A stretch of 42,500 nt of DNA from Neocallimastix lanati (nom. inval.) (GCA_016946835.1 JACVTC010000035.1:685001-727500); one strand, 5' to 3'; positions 20,610 to 32,240 are shown, counted from the first letter of the stretch. Notes: a model not told the origin generated them from the sequence alone. Numbers and translations are program-made.

Positions 20610-20715
20610 GGGAGAGTTGCATTTCCCCAGATTGCATTTCCCCAGATTGCATTTCGCCAAGTGGCGTATTATTAAAATGTTGCATTTCCCCAAGTTGCAT
20701 TTCGACAAATGGCTT
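20610..20715 (+). repeat. Left terminal inverted repeat with 15-bp modules
   Basis: TTGCATTTC(C/G)CCAGA occurs three times in tandem at 20617, 20632 and 20647. GTGGCGTATTA follows, then two more TTGCATTTC modules at 20680 and 20695. These may be transposase binding sites. Confidence 0.75.
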
Positions 20716-20740
20716 ATTGATATAAGTAAATGAATGAATA

Positions 20741-20800
20741 AATAAATAAAAATTCAAAATAATTTTTTTAAATAAATAAAAATTCAAAATAATTTTTTTA
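20741..20800. repeat. Perfect 30-bp tandem duplication
   Basis: 20741-20770 and 20771-20800 are identical. It lies inside the inverted-repeat element, just after the left terminal repeat. Confidence 0.92.
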
Positions 20801-20849
20801 AACTTGTTTTTATTATATTTTATAATTAATTATAGATATTTTTTAAAAT

Positions 20850-22125
20850 AAAATAATTATTAATAATATTTAATTATAAAAATAAATTTAATTATAAAGA
20901 TATATTTTAATATTTTGTAAAAAAATAATATTATAGCAATACTTTAATTATAAAAATATATTTTTAAAATAATAATATTTTATCATAAAAATATATTTTA
21001 ATGTTCTTAAGCTAACCTAATCTAATAAAGATTAAAAATACTTTAATAATTATTGTATTTATTCATTTATTCTCTTTTTAAAATAATTTTTACTATTAAA
21101 AAAATTATTATTATATATTTTAATATTTCGTAAAATAGTAATAAAATAATAATTTATAATATTTAATTATAAAGATATATTTTAATATTTTGTAAAATAG
21201 TAATAAAATAATTATTTAAAATATTTAATTATAAAAATAAATTTAATTATAAAGATATATTTTAATATTTTGTAAAAAAATAATATTATAGCAATACTTT
21301 AATTATAAAAATATATTTTTAAAATAATAATATTTTATCATAAAAATATATTTTAATGTTCTTAAGCTAACCTAATCTAATAAAGATTAAAAATACTTTA
21401 ATAATTATTGTATTTATTCATTTATTCTCTTTTTAAAATAATTTTTACTATTAAAAAAATTATTATTATATAGTTTAATATTTCGTAAAATAGTAATAAA
21501 ATAATAATTTATAATATTTAATTATAAAGATATATTTTAATATTTTGTAAAATAGTAATAAAATAATTATTTAAAATATTTAATTATAAAAATAAATTTA
21601 ATTATAAAGATATATTTTAATATTTTGTAAAAAAATAATAGTAATACTTTAATTATAAAAATATATTTTTAAAATAATAATATTTTATCATAAAAATATA
21701 TTTTAATGTTCTTAAGCTAACCTAATCTAATAAAGATTAAAAATACTTTAATAATTATTGTATTTATTCATTTATTCTCTTTTTAAAATAATTTTTACTA
21801 TTAAAAAAATTATTATTATATATTTTAATATTTCGTAAAATAGTAATAAAATAATAATTTATAATATTTAATTATAAAGATATATTTTAATATTTTGTAA
21901 AATAGTAATAAAATAATTATTTAAAATATTTAATTATAAAAATAAATTTAATTATAAAGATATATTTTAATATTTTGTAAAAAAATAATATTATAGCAAT
22001 ACTTTAATTATAAAAATATATTTTTAAAATAATAATATTTTATCATAAAAATATATTTTAATGTTTTTAAGCTAACCTAATCTAACAAAGATTAAAAATA
22101 CTTTAATAATTATTGTATTTATTCA
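20850..22125. repeat. Tandem array, about 3.6 copies of a ~355-bp unit
   Basis: GCTAACCTAATCTAA(T/C)AAAG marks each unit at 21011, 21366, 21716 and 22071, giving periods of 355, 350 and 355. The 350 unit lacks five bases near 21638 (TTATA). Units are nearly identical apart from single changes, so amplification is recent. Each unit also contains an internal duplication of an ATTTAATTATAAAGATATATT phrase. The unit is over 85% A/T and not coding. Confidence 0.92.
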
Positions 22126-22443
22126 TTATTTGTAAATAATAATAATATTATTTATAATTTAATCGTCATTATTATTATTAATGACAATCCTTTTATAATT
22201 ATAGCAATAGTGTTTATATTATTATTTTTTTTATTAATTATATTACTATATTGTTTATTTTATTATTATTTTTTTTTTTATTTATTATTTATCAATTTAT
22301 TATTTATTTAAACAGATATTTGTAAAGCTATTTATATATGAAAAAAATTTTTTTAATATTTAAATATTTACTTCATAATTATAAATACATCAATATTAAA
22401 AATATTTAAATTTATTTATTTATTTATTTATTTAATAATTCTC
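22126..22443. other. Non-repetitive A/T interior of the inverted-repeat element
   Basis: Plain A/T sequence with TTTA tracts between the tandem array and the right terminal repeat. No gene is visible. Confidence 0.65.
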
Positions 22444-22545
22444 AATTTGGCGAAATGCCACATTTTTTTAATACGCCACATGCTTTCAAAAAAATTGGCG
22501 AAACGCAACTTGGCGAAATGCAATTTGGCGAAATGTCCCACACCC
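22444..22545 (-). repeat. Right terminal inverted repeat with 15-bp modules
   Basis: TTGGCGAAATGC modules at about 22446, 22495, 22510 and 22525 (the last three at 15-bp spacing), with TAATACGCCAC between, mirror the left end. Some modules differ by one base, such as CGAAACGC. Confidence 0.75.
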
Positions 22546-22554
22546 CAACACAGC
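22546..22554. repeat. Right target-site duplication, 9 bp
   Basis: CAACACAGC, identical to 20601-20609, directly outside the right inverted repeat. Confidence 0.75.
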
Positions 22555-22680
22555 AAGGGACAATCATCAAAATTTAGGACAATTGTCAGAAACCCTACTT
22601 CTAATTTCAAACATCCTATTCATTTTTATAATTTAAATCAATAACGCCTGCATCTCTTCTACACGAAGAAAGAAGTTATA
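22555..22680 (-). other. GC-richer flank, possible third relic of the zinc-region sequence
   Basis: CACAGCAAGGGACAATCAT at 22549-22567 matches 19637-19655 in the first retrotransposon-like relic at 18 of 19 bases. On the minus strand it reads MIVPCC, against MIVHCC there. The remainder is broken by stops. Confidence 0.35.
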
Positions 22681-22700
22681 TAATCTGTCTCACATATATA

Positions 22701-22758
<58 letters not shown>

Positions 22759-23463
22759 TTTTCTAAATAATTATTATAATTACTAAATTCCACCTTTATT
22801 TTAACCTATTAATTTAAGAATTACTATAAACTCAATTTTCATAACTATATAAATTTAATTCTATCCTTAAATAAATAAACTAAAAGATTATATAAATACA
22901 TAAAACAAAAAACAATAATAATTACAAATAATATTTTTATAAATTGACTTATAAATCAAAAACTAATATATAATGTATTATTTTTTATTTTAAACTACTA
23001 TCTGGCATTATTTTTTCTTTATAGTTCTTAAAACTTCTAATAATATTTATAAAATTTTATTAATTTTTTATTTTATTTTATTTTATTTTATTTTATTTTG
23101 TTCGACTTTTGTTTATTTATTTTATTTATTTTTATTTAAAATTAAAACTTTATAAATTTTTGCAAAAAAATATTATTATTTTTATTTTTTTGCATTATAA
23201 TTTTATAATTTTGGTTTATAACATTTTATTTTTATTTTTATTTATTTATTTTTTATTATTTATATTATTTTGATTTTATTTTTAAAAATTATTCCTTTTT
23301 AATTATTTTTTACTTTACGTGTACTTTATACTTTATTACTGCTTTAAGATTTTCTTCTTTCTTAATACATTTTTAATTTTGACTTTCAATTTCTTCTTTC
23401 TTTTACATTTTTAATTTTGACTTCCATTTATTATTTTCTATCGTATTTATTTATTTTTGTTAT

Positions 23464-23509
<46 letters not shown>

Positions 23510-23597
23510 TCTTGTTTTTTAGTTTAGTATTTTATGAATAATTTAAAAATTTTTGCTTTTTAATAAATTTTTTAATTATAATATTAAATATAATATT

Positions 23598-23647
<50 letters not shown>

Positions 23648-24391
23648 TTTACTTTTTTTGATATATATAAAAAATATTTATATCCTAATTTATAATTTGT
23701 GGATATAATATTAATAAAAAAAAATAATAAATAAAATTCCTTGTTATAATAGAAATTAACTATATATATAACTACGAATTGAAATTCTAATTATTTCCTT
23801 TTAAAATATACATTATTCAATATATTTTAAAAAAAAAATCTTTTTCATTTCTTTCAAAATTTTGATTGTATAATATTGAATTTCTCTATAGAATTTCTCT
23901 ATAGTTTAATATATTTAAAATCTATTTTAATTTTTTGTTTAATATTTTTCTTCTTTCTTTTGTACATTAAATAATTAATTTATTTTGAGACCTTTTTCTA
24001 CTATTATTTATAAATTTTAATTTTTCAATGACATAAAAATAAATTATAATTTATTAAATAAAAAAAAGGTCTCTTTTTATTTTTCTTTATTTCGATATTG
24101 TTTTTTTAAAAAAAAATTATATATATACTAACAATTATAGATAGATCGTTTAGTATATTTAATCTTTTCTAAATGATCTTGGCCTTTTTTTTTAAAAAAA
24201 AAATTAATATTATATAAAATACATATTCAATATATTCAAAAATTAAATTTGTTAATAACAACTAAATATTTTTAAATAAATTATTATTACTATTAAAAAT
24301 AATCTATTTTATATTATCCCTTTTACATTTAAATTTCAATATATAAAATAAATAAATCAAAGCATAATTAATTAATTAAAAAAAATTAAAC
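22681..24391. other. Intergenic with very long homopolymers
   Basis: Poly-A of 53 at 22704-22756, poly-T of 39 at 23466-23504 and poly-T of 47 at 23599-23645, otherwise A/T. It is the 3' flank of the 1226-aa gene. No gene is visible. Confidence 0.8.
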
Positions 24392-27300
24392 TTACTTTCT
24401 AAGAAGTTCGTAGATAGTTTCTACAGTAGTTTCAGTAATGTTGGAGTATTTATTGTAACTACTTTCATTGTGATTTGAACCACTATGGTGTTCTTCATTA
24501 TTTGATGATTCTAAAATTTGTAAAGCTTGTTCTTGAAGCTTTTTCTTTTCTTCTTCTTCCTTCTTCTTCTTCTTTTCTTCTTCCTCCTTTTTCTTCTTCT
24601 TTTCTTCTTCTTCCTTCTTCTTTTTCTTTTCTTCTTCCTTTTCCTTCTTTTTCTTTTCTTCTTCCTTTTCCTTCTTCTTTTTTTCTTCTTCCTTTTCCTT
24701 CTTTTTCTTTTCTTCTTCCTTTTCCTTCTTCTTTTTTTCTTCTTCCTTTTCCTTCTTTTTCTTTTCTTCTTCCTTTTCCTTCTTTTTCTTTTCTTCTTCC
24801 TTTTCCTTCTTTTTCTTTTCTTCTTCCTTTCCCTTCTTCTTCTTTTCTTCTTCCTTTTCCTTCTTCTTCTTCTTTTCTTCTTCTTCCTTCTTCTTCTTCT
24901 TTTCTTCTTCCTTCTTCTTCTTCTTTTCTTCTTCTTCCTTCTTCTTCTTCTTTTCTTCTTCTTCCTTCTTTTTCTTATGTTCTTCTTCCTTTTTCTTCTT
25001 CTTGTATTCTTCTTCAATCTTCTTTCTGTATTCTTCTTCTTCTATCTTTTTTCTGTATTCTTCTTCTTCAATCTTCTTTCTGTATTCTTCTTCTTCTTGC
25101 TTCTTCTTATCACCATCTGTAATTACATTAGAAGATGATGAGGAACCGGTAATAACATGGTAAGTTTGACCAGTCTTTTCGTCAGTGTAATAGTAATCAT
25201 CAGTCTTACTACCAGAAGAATTTGATGTGACATTATGTTCAGTTGTTATAACAGTCTTTTTTTCTGGAACTTTAGTAGTTTGTTTGTTTTCAGAATTATT
25301 ATTAACATTACTATTACTACTAGTTTCATTCTTGGTAGTTGTCTTAGTAATCTTCTTTATAATAGTTGGACCCATTGGTTTCTTTTCCTTCTTTGAATTT
25401 TCAACCTTTTCAATTTTTGGTTGTTGGACTTCCACTGGTTGCTTTTTAACCTTCTTAACCTTCTTAATTTCTGATTTACTACTACTGCTGGAAGAACTAC
25501 TAGAACTACTTGAGCTGCTAGAACTACTGCTTGAACTACTGCTAGAACTACTACTAGAACTGCTACTGGAACTGTCAGAACTACTTGAGCTGCTTGAACT
25601 ACTGCTAGAACTGCTAGAACTGCTGCTACGATGATGATGACGTCTCTTTGAGAGTTTTACAATTCTTGGTCTTCTCTTGTAAATGTCATAATCAAAATCA
25701 GAATCAGAAGAGGATGAAGATGAAGATGAAGATGAGGAGGAATCCTTTACAATTTTAATAGTTTCAATAACAGGTTTTTGCTTTAATAATTTCTCTTGCC
25801 TCGGATAGATATGGGGTACATGTCTTGGAAAAAAACGGTATTCATCATCAGAAGAGGAGTAAGAAGATAATGAGGATAAGGATGGGGAGGATGAGGATGA
25901 TGAGGAGGATGATGAGGAGGATGAAGAGGAGGATGAAGAGGAGGAAGAGGAAGTGTAAATTACTCTTGTTGGTGGTGGTAATGGTAAGGAACGATGATGA
26001 TGACGATGATGCTTTGGTGGTAAAACAACTGGGTGAGAAGTAGCAGCAATAGCATCTAACTTTCTACGTTGGTCATGAATTAAGACAGTTTGACCTTCAA
26101 TCTTCTTTTCTTGTTCAGAACAGATTTTATTTAAATCAAGAATACGTTTTTCTTGCTTCTTAATGTAACCATCTAAATCTTTAATATGCTTTTCTTGACC
26201 ATGAATCTTATGGCGTAAATCATCAATGATACCATTTTGCTTATCAATACAAATCTTTTGTTCATTATTAAGTTTTGTAAGACCCCTAATTTGATCATTT
26301 AACTTTTTAATTTCACTAATTTGTAATCCATTAAGCTTAACTTGACCATGTAACTTACGACGAAGATCATTATAATCATCACGAAGCTTTCTAATTTCAT
26401 CCTTAAGAACACGAATTTCATGTTCTTTTCTTGCAATATCATCAGCTTGACGGTTTCTAATTTCCTTAGACTTAGCATACTTTGTTTTAAGAATATCAAG
26501 AGCCTTTTGAATGTTGAAGAGAGCATCTTCTTGATCTCTAATAGTTTGTTCATACCATTTTCTTAACTTATCAAATAATTCCTTTTCAACAAGAATATCT
26601 CTGTGCTTTTCATCTTGCATTCTAATTAAAGTATCAATAGCATGTCTAATACTTTCTGGATAAATGACATGCTTTGGTGGCTTAACACTAAGATTAAATG
26701 AAGAAATAAATTCATCATCTTCAAAGTCAAGTAAACTATTTCTTCTTGGTGGAAGTGGAATGTGATGATGTGGACGTGGACTGTTATGACCAATTAAGGT
26801 AAGAGAAGCATTGCTAATAGCTGGTTCCTTCTTGTTGTCAACATCAGTAACAACTTCAGTAGTACTAACAATTGGAGTAGATTGACCTTCTGACTTAAGA
26901 ATTGGAGAAATAACTTTTCCCTTCTTTCCGTGCTTCTTCTTTTTATCGGATTTTTTGGACTTTGAAACCTTTGGTTTAGTAATAATAATTTTTTCATCTT
27001 CAGAAGAGGAAGATGATGAAGAGGAAGATGATGATGATGAAGAGGAAGATGAAGAAGATGATGAAGATGATGATGAAGATGATGATGAGGAGGATGAAGA
27101 GGATGAAGAGGATGAAGAGGATGAAGAGGATGAGGTAGTAGATGCAGCATCAAATGGAACTGGTGGAATGAATGGTCCAGCAGCTGGTGGAACTTGACCA
27201 TAATATAATGGATATGGAAGTGGTGGTGGTGGTGGTGGATAATGATGATGATGTGGATGTGGATGAACAAATCCAGGAACACGTGGCTCTTCAACAGGTG

Positions 27301-28072
27301 GTGGTAATTCTAAAACGGAGTTGTTAATATCCTTGTAGGCATCCTTCTTTTCATTTTCACTGTTGAAAACAATCTTGGATTTCTTTTCACTCTTAGAAGG
27401 CTTTCTTACAACATTATTCTTAATTGGAGCTGGAACAAATCTCTTATAACCATCTTCATTGTCACTACTTTCGGCAGCATCATATTCTTCACGAGTTGGG
27501 TACTTTACGTAAGAAGGTTGTTCATTACCAGTACTGTAACGCTTATTCTTAGGTGGAATAAAAGCGACTTCATCTTCTTCATCACTTTCCATATCTCTAA
27601 TACTCTTACCAGCCTTAACGTTCTTCAACTTGTTGGACACGGCATCAGCGAATTTTTGTTCAGCTTCTAATTTTTCTAATTCAGAATCACTTTCATCATC
27701 ACGGAAAGCGAATTTTGGCTTAACGGTTGTTGGCTTTGGAGCGTTTGGGTTAAGTTGAACAATAAATGAACTTTGCTTAGAAACTTTAGCTGGTTCATCA
27801 TTCTTAATAATACTATTTAAAAGTCTACCATGAATAACTTCATCGTCAGAATCAACTTCTTCTTTAACTGGTTCAACAGTTTGTTCTGGTTGATAATTGT
27901 AAGTTGTTTCATCAGCTTGTTCGTCAGAAATAACTGGAACCTTAATTTCTGCAGAAGAAAGGTTTATCTTTCTCTTTTCATCCTGATTTTCATTAGTTTT
28001 ACAGACAGGATAAAGAAATTCATCGAAAATACGAGTGTCGGTGTAGAATTCAGAATACTTGTCAGATAACAT
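24392..28072 (-). CDS. 1226-aa coiled-coil protein with poly-Ser and Lys/Glu repeats
   Basis: The family is not recognised. A single exon, starting MLSDKYSEFYTDTRIFDEF, with no signal peptide or membrane segment, so probably cytoplasmic or nuclear. In order: acidic N-terminal region with SDDE and SDSE clusters (likely casein kinase 2 sites); Pro/His-rich stretch near 265-300; poly-Ser about 311-357; SKSKKSDKKKKHGKKG basic patch; regular region and long coiled coil about 470-676 with repeated LNDQI, LRHKIHGQEK and LNKICSEQEKK heptads; more poly-Ser at about 708-740 and 818-865; (KKKKEKEEE)n about 990-1181; short conserved-looking tail TTVETIYELLRK. Composition is far richer than the flanks and codon use is uniform, so it is a genuine gene. 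A structural scaffold or phosphoprotein role is a guess from layout only. Confidence 0.85.
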   Translation of the reverse strand: MLSDKYSEFYTDTRIFDEFLYPVCKTNENQDEKRKINLSSAEIKVPVISDEQADETTYNYQPEQTVEPVKEEVDSDDEVIHGRLLNSIIKNDEPAKVSKQSSFIVQLNPNAPKPTTVKPKFAFRDDESDSELEKLEAEQKFADAVSNKLKNVKAGKSIRDMESDEEDEVAFIPPKNKRYSTGNEQPSYVKYPTREEYDAAESSDNEDGYKRFVPAPIKNNVVRKPSKSEKKSKIVFNSENEKKDAYKDINNSVLELPPPVEEPRVPGFVHPHPHHHHYPPPPPPLPYPLYYGQVPPAAGPFIPPVPFDAASTTSSSSSSSSSSSSSSSSSSSSSSSSSSSSSSSSSSSSSSSSSSSSEDEKIIITKPKVSKSKKSDKKKKHGKKGKVISPILKSEGQSTPIVSTTEVVTDVDNKKEPAISNASLTLIGHNSPRPHHHIPLPPRRNSLLDFEDDEFISSFNLSVKPPKHVIYPESIRHAIDTLIRMQDEKHRDILVEKELFDKLRKWYEQTIRDQEDALFNIQKALDILKTKYAKSKEIRNRQADDIARKEHEIRVLKDEIRKLRDDYNDLRRKLHGQVKLNGLQISEIKKLNDQIRGLTKLNNEQKICIDKQNGIIDDLRHKIHGQEKHIKDLDGYIKKQEKRILDLNKICSEQEKKIEGQTVLIHDQRRKLDAIAATSHPVVLPPKHHRHHHRSLPLPPPTRVIYTSSSSSSSSSSSSSSSSSSSSSSPSLSSLSSYSSSDDEYRFFPRHVPHIYPRQEKLLKQKPVIETIKIVKDSSSSSSSSSSSSDSDFDYDIYKRRPRIVKLSKRRHHHRSSSSSSSSSSSSSSSSSDSSSSSSSSSSSSSSSSSSSSSSSSSSSSSSSSKSEIKKVKKVKKQPVEVQQPKIEKVENSKKEKKPMGPTIIKKITKTTTKNETSSNSNVNNNSENKQTTKVPEKKTVITTEHNVTSNSSGSKTDDYYYTDEKTGQTYHVITGSSSSSNVITDGDKKKQEEEEYRKKIEEEEYRKKIEEEEYRKKIEEEYKKKKKEEEHKKKKEEEEKKKKKEEEEKKKKKEEEKKKKKEEEEKKKKKEKEEEKKKKGKEEEKKKKEKEEEKKKKEKEEEKKKKEKEEEKKKKEKEEEKKKKEKEEEKKKKEKEEEKKKKEKEEEKKKKKEEEEKKKKKEEEEKKKKKEEEEKKKLQEQALQILESSNNEEHHSGSNHNESSYNKYSNITETTVETIYELLRK
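24620..24900 (-). repeat. 27-bp in-frame minisatellite encoding KKKKEKEEE
   Basis: About ten 9-residue units near the C-terminus of the 1226-aa protein, flanked by related KKKKKEEEE units. Variation between units is mostly silent A/G change, with one GKEEE variant. Confidence 0.85.
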
Positions 28073-31000
28073 TTTCTTTAGAGTTACAAAATTATTTTAA
28101 TAATAATTAGAATTATAAAATATAAATAAATAGTAAAAATAAAATTAATATCTTTTTTCTATTAAAATTTCAAAAATAATTAAATAAATTAATCATTTAA
28201 AAGCAAATAAATCATATATATAGATTATTCTTTTTTTGATATTATTACACACAATTTTAAATGTATTAAAGTACAAAATAAATTACTATTTATTAATAAA
28301 ATTAATATTAATTTTTCATTTTTTAATATAATTTTTTTTTAAAAGTTTATTATTTCATTCTATTTGAAGTTTTTTTAATTCATATTTTTTGACTAATATT
28401 AATACTAATAAGAAGGTTTTTTTTTTTTTAACAACAAAATATATATAAATAATTTAAATTTTGCTATCATATAATCAATTATTTTATTTATTTAATTATT
28501 ATTTTTATTAAATTTTTACAATTATTAAAAAAATTAATTATATCAATTCTAATTTCCTAATTTCTTTATATTATAGTTATTATTTCAAAATTTTAATGTA
28601 AATTAATTTATTTACTTATTTATTTAATTTTTTTTATTTACCTTTTTTTTTTTGAAAAAGTAATAAATTAAATTTTTCTTTATTTTTCTTATTTAAAAAA
28701 TAATTTTATGATTATTTTATTTATTGTACAAAAATTTTTTGATTAAAATCTATGAAAAAAATAATATTACTATTATGTATGTAATAAATAATTTTTTTTA
28801 TTTTTATTATATTCTTTTAGTTTTATTATTTCTTTTTACAATATACAATATTATTTATATAAAAATAACAAGTATACAAAAAATTAAAACTAAAAAATAA
28901 ATAAAATTTATTTATATATTTCTATTAAAATTTTTAATAAATATTATAATCCTTTAAATTAATACGATAGATTTAATTATAGGATTACTTTTATAAATTT
29001 ATAACAATTTCTATTTTATAATAGTATTTTTATATATTTTAAGAGGATACTCCTTAAGATTAAAATAAATAAACAAAAAAAAATTATTTTAAAAATATAA
29101 AGAAAACCACTAATTTAAATATGAAAAAAAAAATAGAATAAATATATAGATATATTTGGCGATATATATCTATTCATAAATATTAATATTAAATTTATTA
29201 CAATAATACAATAAATAAAATATTATTTATTTGATTTAAACTATATATATTAATAAATATATATAAATTTTAATTTTTTTACATATAAAATTTTATATTT
29301 GTACTGTACTTTTAATGGATACAAAAAAAAAATTAAAATTGAATTAAAAAAAATTTTATATATTTTTATTGACTTATTTAATTATTATTTATTCATTTAA
29401 TTTTACAAAAAAAATATTGTATTAATTATAGGTAATAAATAAATCTCTTAAATATATATTATAAAACTTAGAAAAATATAATTATTTATTTAAACAACTA
29501 TTATTTATTCATTTATTTATATCTTTTCTCTTTCTATATATTTTATTTTATATAAAAAAAAATTAATTTTAAAATTAATTTTATATTGATTTATATTGAT
29601 AATATTAGATCAATATTTATTGTATTTGATTTGGCCTAATCTAAATCATTTATTTAACATAATTCAATATACAATAAGATATAAAAAAAAAAAAAAAAAG
29701 AATTTGAAAAGATTTACTTTGTTAACTATATTAACAATAGTTGCAATAATTAATTTATTAATTAATGGAGTATTACTCAAATATTAAATATATTATTAAA
29801 TAAAGTTTCACTAAATCATAATATAGAATATATATTATAGAATATATTACATTAAATAGTAATATTTAAAAATGTATTATTGAATATATTATTTAGGTGA
29901 TACGATGAATCTATTATATATTAACTATTAATGGAGTTTACACTAATATATAGGAAATTGATATTCCTTATTGAAAGTAATTTAAATGATAATACAATCT
30001 ATTAATTCGATATTTCTTTTTTAAATATTAACTAAAAAAAAAAAGTTTATATAATAAACTAATTTCTAATTGGACCACATATAATTATAATATTATTTAT
30101 AATATAAAAAGTAATTTATTAAAATATAATGAATTATATTACATAAAATAATTTATATGGCAATTTGATGCTTGATACATCATTTTTTCAATGTATATAA
30201 AAATAATAAATAAATAAATAATAAACAATAATTAAATAAATAAATGAATAATTAGCTAAATAATTAAATAATAAATTTTAGTAATAAATTAAAATTATAA
30301 AAAGTAGAATTTGATAATATTAAGTAATTAAGTAAATAAGATAATAAAAATTTGATAATAACTAAATAATAAAATTCATATCCTAAAGTACTAAATAAAA
30401 AAATTAAAAATTAAACAATTATAAAATATTATTTTTTTTTTAGAAGAATATTTATTTCAATAAAAAATTTTATTTATAGTATTTAAAAAAACGTAAATAA
30501 TTTAATATTTTCAACAATTATATTTAAAATTTCATATAAAATTAAATAATTTAAATAAAGATAAGTTTATAAGAAATAAAGCATTTCATATAATTTTCCT
30601 GTTAATCACAAAATAAAAATAGTAATTGTCACCTTTTTACTAATAACAAAAAAAAATTTTTTTTTGACATAAGGCGACAACAATTAGTTACATGTACCTT
30701 AATATCTTTTAATTCATATCTCTATTATTTATATCTTTCTATATTATCAATTTATTTATTTCATTCATTTATTTCTAAATTATTATATATGTTTATTTAT
30801 TTATTTGTTTATTTATGTATTTATTTATTTATTTATGTATTTATTTATTTATTTTTTATATATTTATTTATTTATTTATTTATTATCTATTTATTATTTA
30901 TTTATTTATTTATTTGTCTGTGTTAAAATAAATACTAAATAAAATAATTTTGTTGAAAAATATACTTTATATTTAATGTATTATGTAATATATTAAATTT

Positions 31001-31828
31001 TAATTATGCCATATTGATATAAATTTTCTTAATGTTATTTATTTAAACAATTAATTCCGTGTTACAATAATATTATATTTATTTGATTATAATATTAATT
31101 TTTTTGTAATTTTTATTTTAATATTATATTTTTTTCTATATTCTATTTTAATTTAAATAATTATTTAATAAATGTTTTAGTAAATTTGTATATATACAAT
31201 CTTATATAAACAATAACTATAATTACTAATAAATATATTTTTCTTCAAAATTTTTTAAATTTAAATAACGGTGAAAGATGATAGGTTTAAATATCTGATT
31301 ATTAAATTTGTTTATTCATTCTCCAACGGTTTCATTGGTAGAGTTTATAAATTGAACTTTTAAACTTTTCAATGGATCATCCATATTTAGTAACATTTTA
31401 ATTAAATATCATAAATTATTCTTTTTTATTTTTATTTACTTTTTTTTTTGTTTATTTTTATTTTTATTTTTTATTAATACATTTATTTTTGTTTTTATTT
31501 TTTTTTTTATTTAAATTTTAAATGACTTGAAATTTCTTGTTGCTTTTTTTTTTAAACTCTTTTTAAAGTAATTAGTTTGAATAGATTTATATAAAAGGAT
31601 TTAAAATTTATCTCTGATTTATTATTACAAATAAATTTTTGACCAGATAAAATTGAAGTAATTTGATTTATTTATACAATAAGAATTAAATAATAATATT
31701 TTACATATTAAAAAAAAGTTAATTCGATACAATTATATATTATAAATATATTATTAATAAATATTTAATCAGATATTATTATTTATAAAAATTATTTTAT
31801 ATTAATTTTATATTAATTATATTAAAAA
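28073..31828. other. Intergenic desert, 3.8 kb
   Basis: It is the 5' flank of the 1226-aa gene, with A/T tracts, (TTTA)n near 30785-30915 and poly-A/T runs. Frames read only I, N, Y, F, K and L. A slightly richer patch at 31265-31390 has no open frame. No promoter element can be named. Confidence 0.75.
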
Positions 31829-31839
31829 ATTGTTTGATT

Positions 31840-32240
31840 TATATTTATTTATTATTTACTATTTATTATTTATTTATTATTTATTATTTATTATTTATTA
31901 TTTATTATTTATTATTCATTATTCATTATTTATTATTCATTATTTATTATTTATTATTTATTATTTATTATTTATTATTTATTATTTATTATTTATTATT
32001 TATTATTTATTATTTATTATTTATTATTCATTATTCATTATTTATTATTCATTATTTATTATTTATTATTTATTATTTATTATTTATTATTTATTATTTA
32101 TTATTTATTATTTATTATTTATTATTTATTATTTATTATTTATTATTTATTATTTATTATTTATTATTTATTTATTTATTATTTATTATTTATTATTTAT
32201 TATTTATTATTTATTATTTACTATTTACTATTTATTACTT
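31840..32240. repeat. Heptanucleotide (TTTATTA)n satellite, about 400 bp
   Basis: A near-perfect 7-bp period with occasional TTCATTA variants. A block of the variants at 31911-31948 recurs at 32023-32060, 112 bp (16 units) later, so part of the array was duplicated as a block. The two long overlapping open frames (LLFIIYY repeats) are by-products of the period. Confidence 0.92.

Larger units (their letters stand above)
20610..22545. mobile_element. Non-autonomous inverted-repeat DNA transposon, 1936 bp, Mutator-like by its 9-bp duplication
   Basis: Left end GGGAGAGTTGCATTTC and right end (reverse complement) GGGTGTGGGACATTTCGCC begin inverted repeats of about 100 bp that share a 15-bp module and a GTGGCGTATTA block. 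A perfect 9-bp direct repeat flanks them. A 9-bp duplication with long inverted repeats is typical of Mutator-like elements; hAT elements make 8 bp. The interior has no coding frame and is mostly a ~355-bp tandem array, so movement would need a transposase from elsewhere. The family call is inference; the ends and duplication are read directly. Confidence 0.75.

Noticed and set aside
20554-20787. Minus frame with GEMQ repeats, and matching HFAKLRFAKL frame at 22428-22610
   Set aside because: These are readings of the 15-bp modules in the inverted terminal repeats, not a protein.
24475-25138. Long plus-strand frames of Phe/Leu/Ser over the 1226-aa gene
   Set aside because: They are antisense by-products of the Lys/Glu repeat. 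The minus frame is open over 1226 codons with normal composition on both sides of the repeat.
26794-27294. His/Leu-rich 166-codon minus frame and Asp/Glu-rich plus frame (26955-27197)
   Set aside because: Out-of-frame readings of the poly-Ser and Pro/His part of the 1226-aa gene.
30610-30700. Possible hairpin pairing GTAATTGTCACC with GGCGACAACAATTAG
   Set aside because: Pairing is imperfect with gaps and is no better than expected for A/T-rich sequence.
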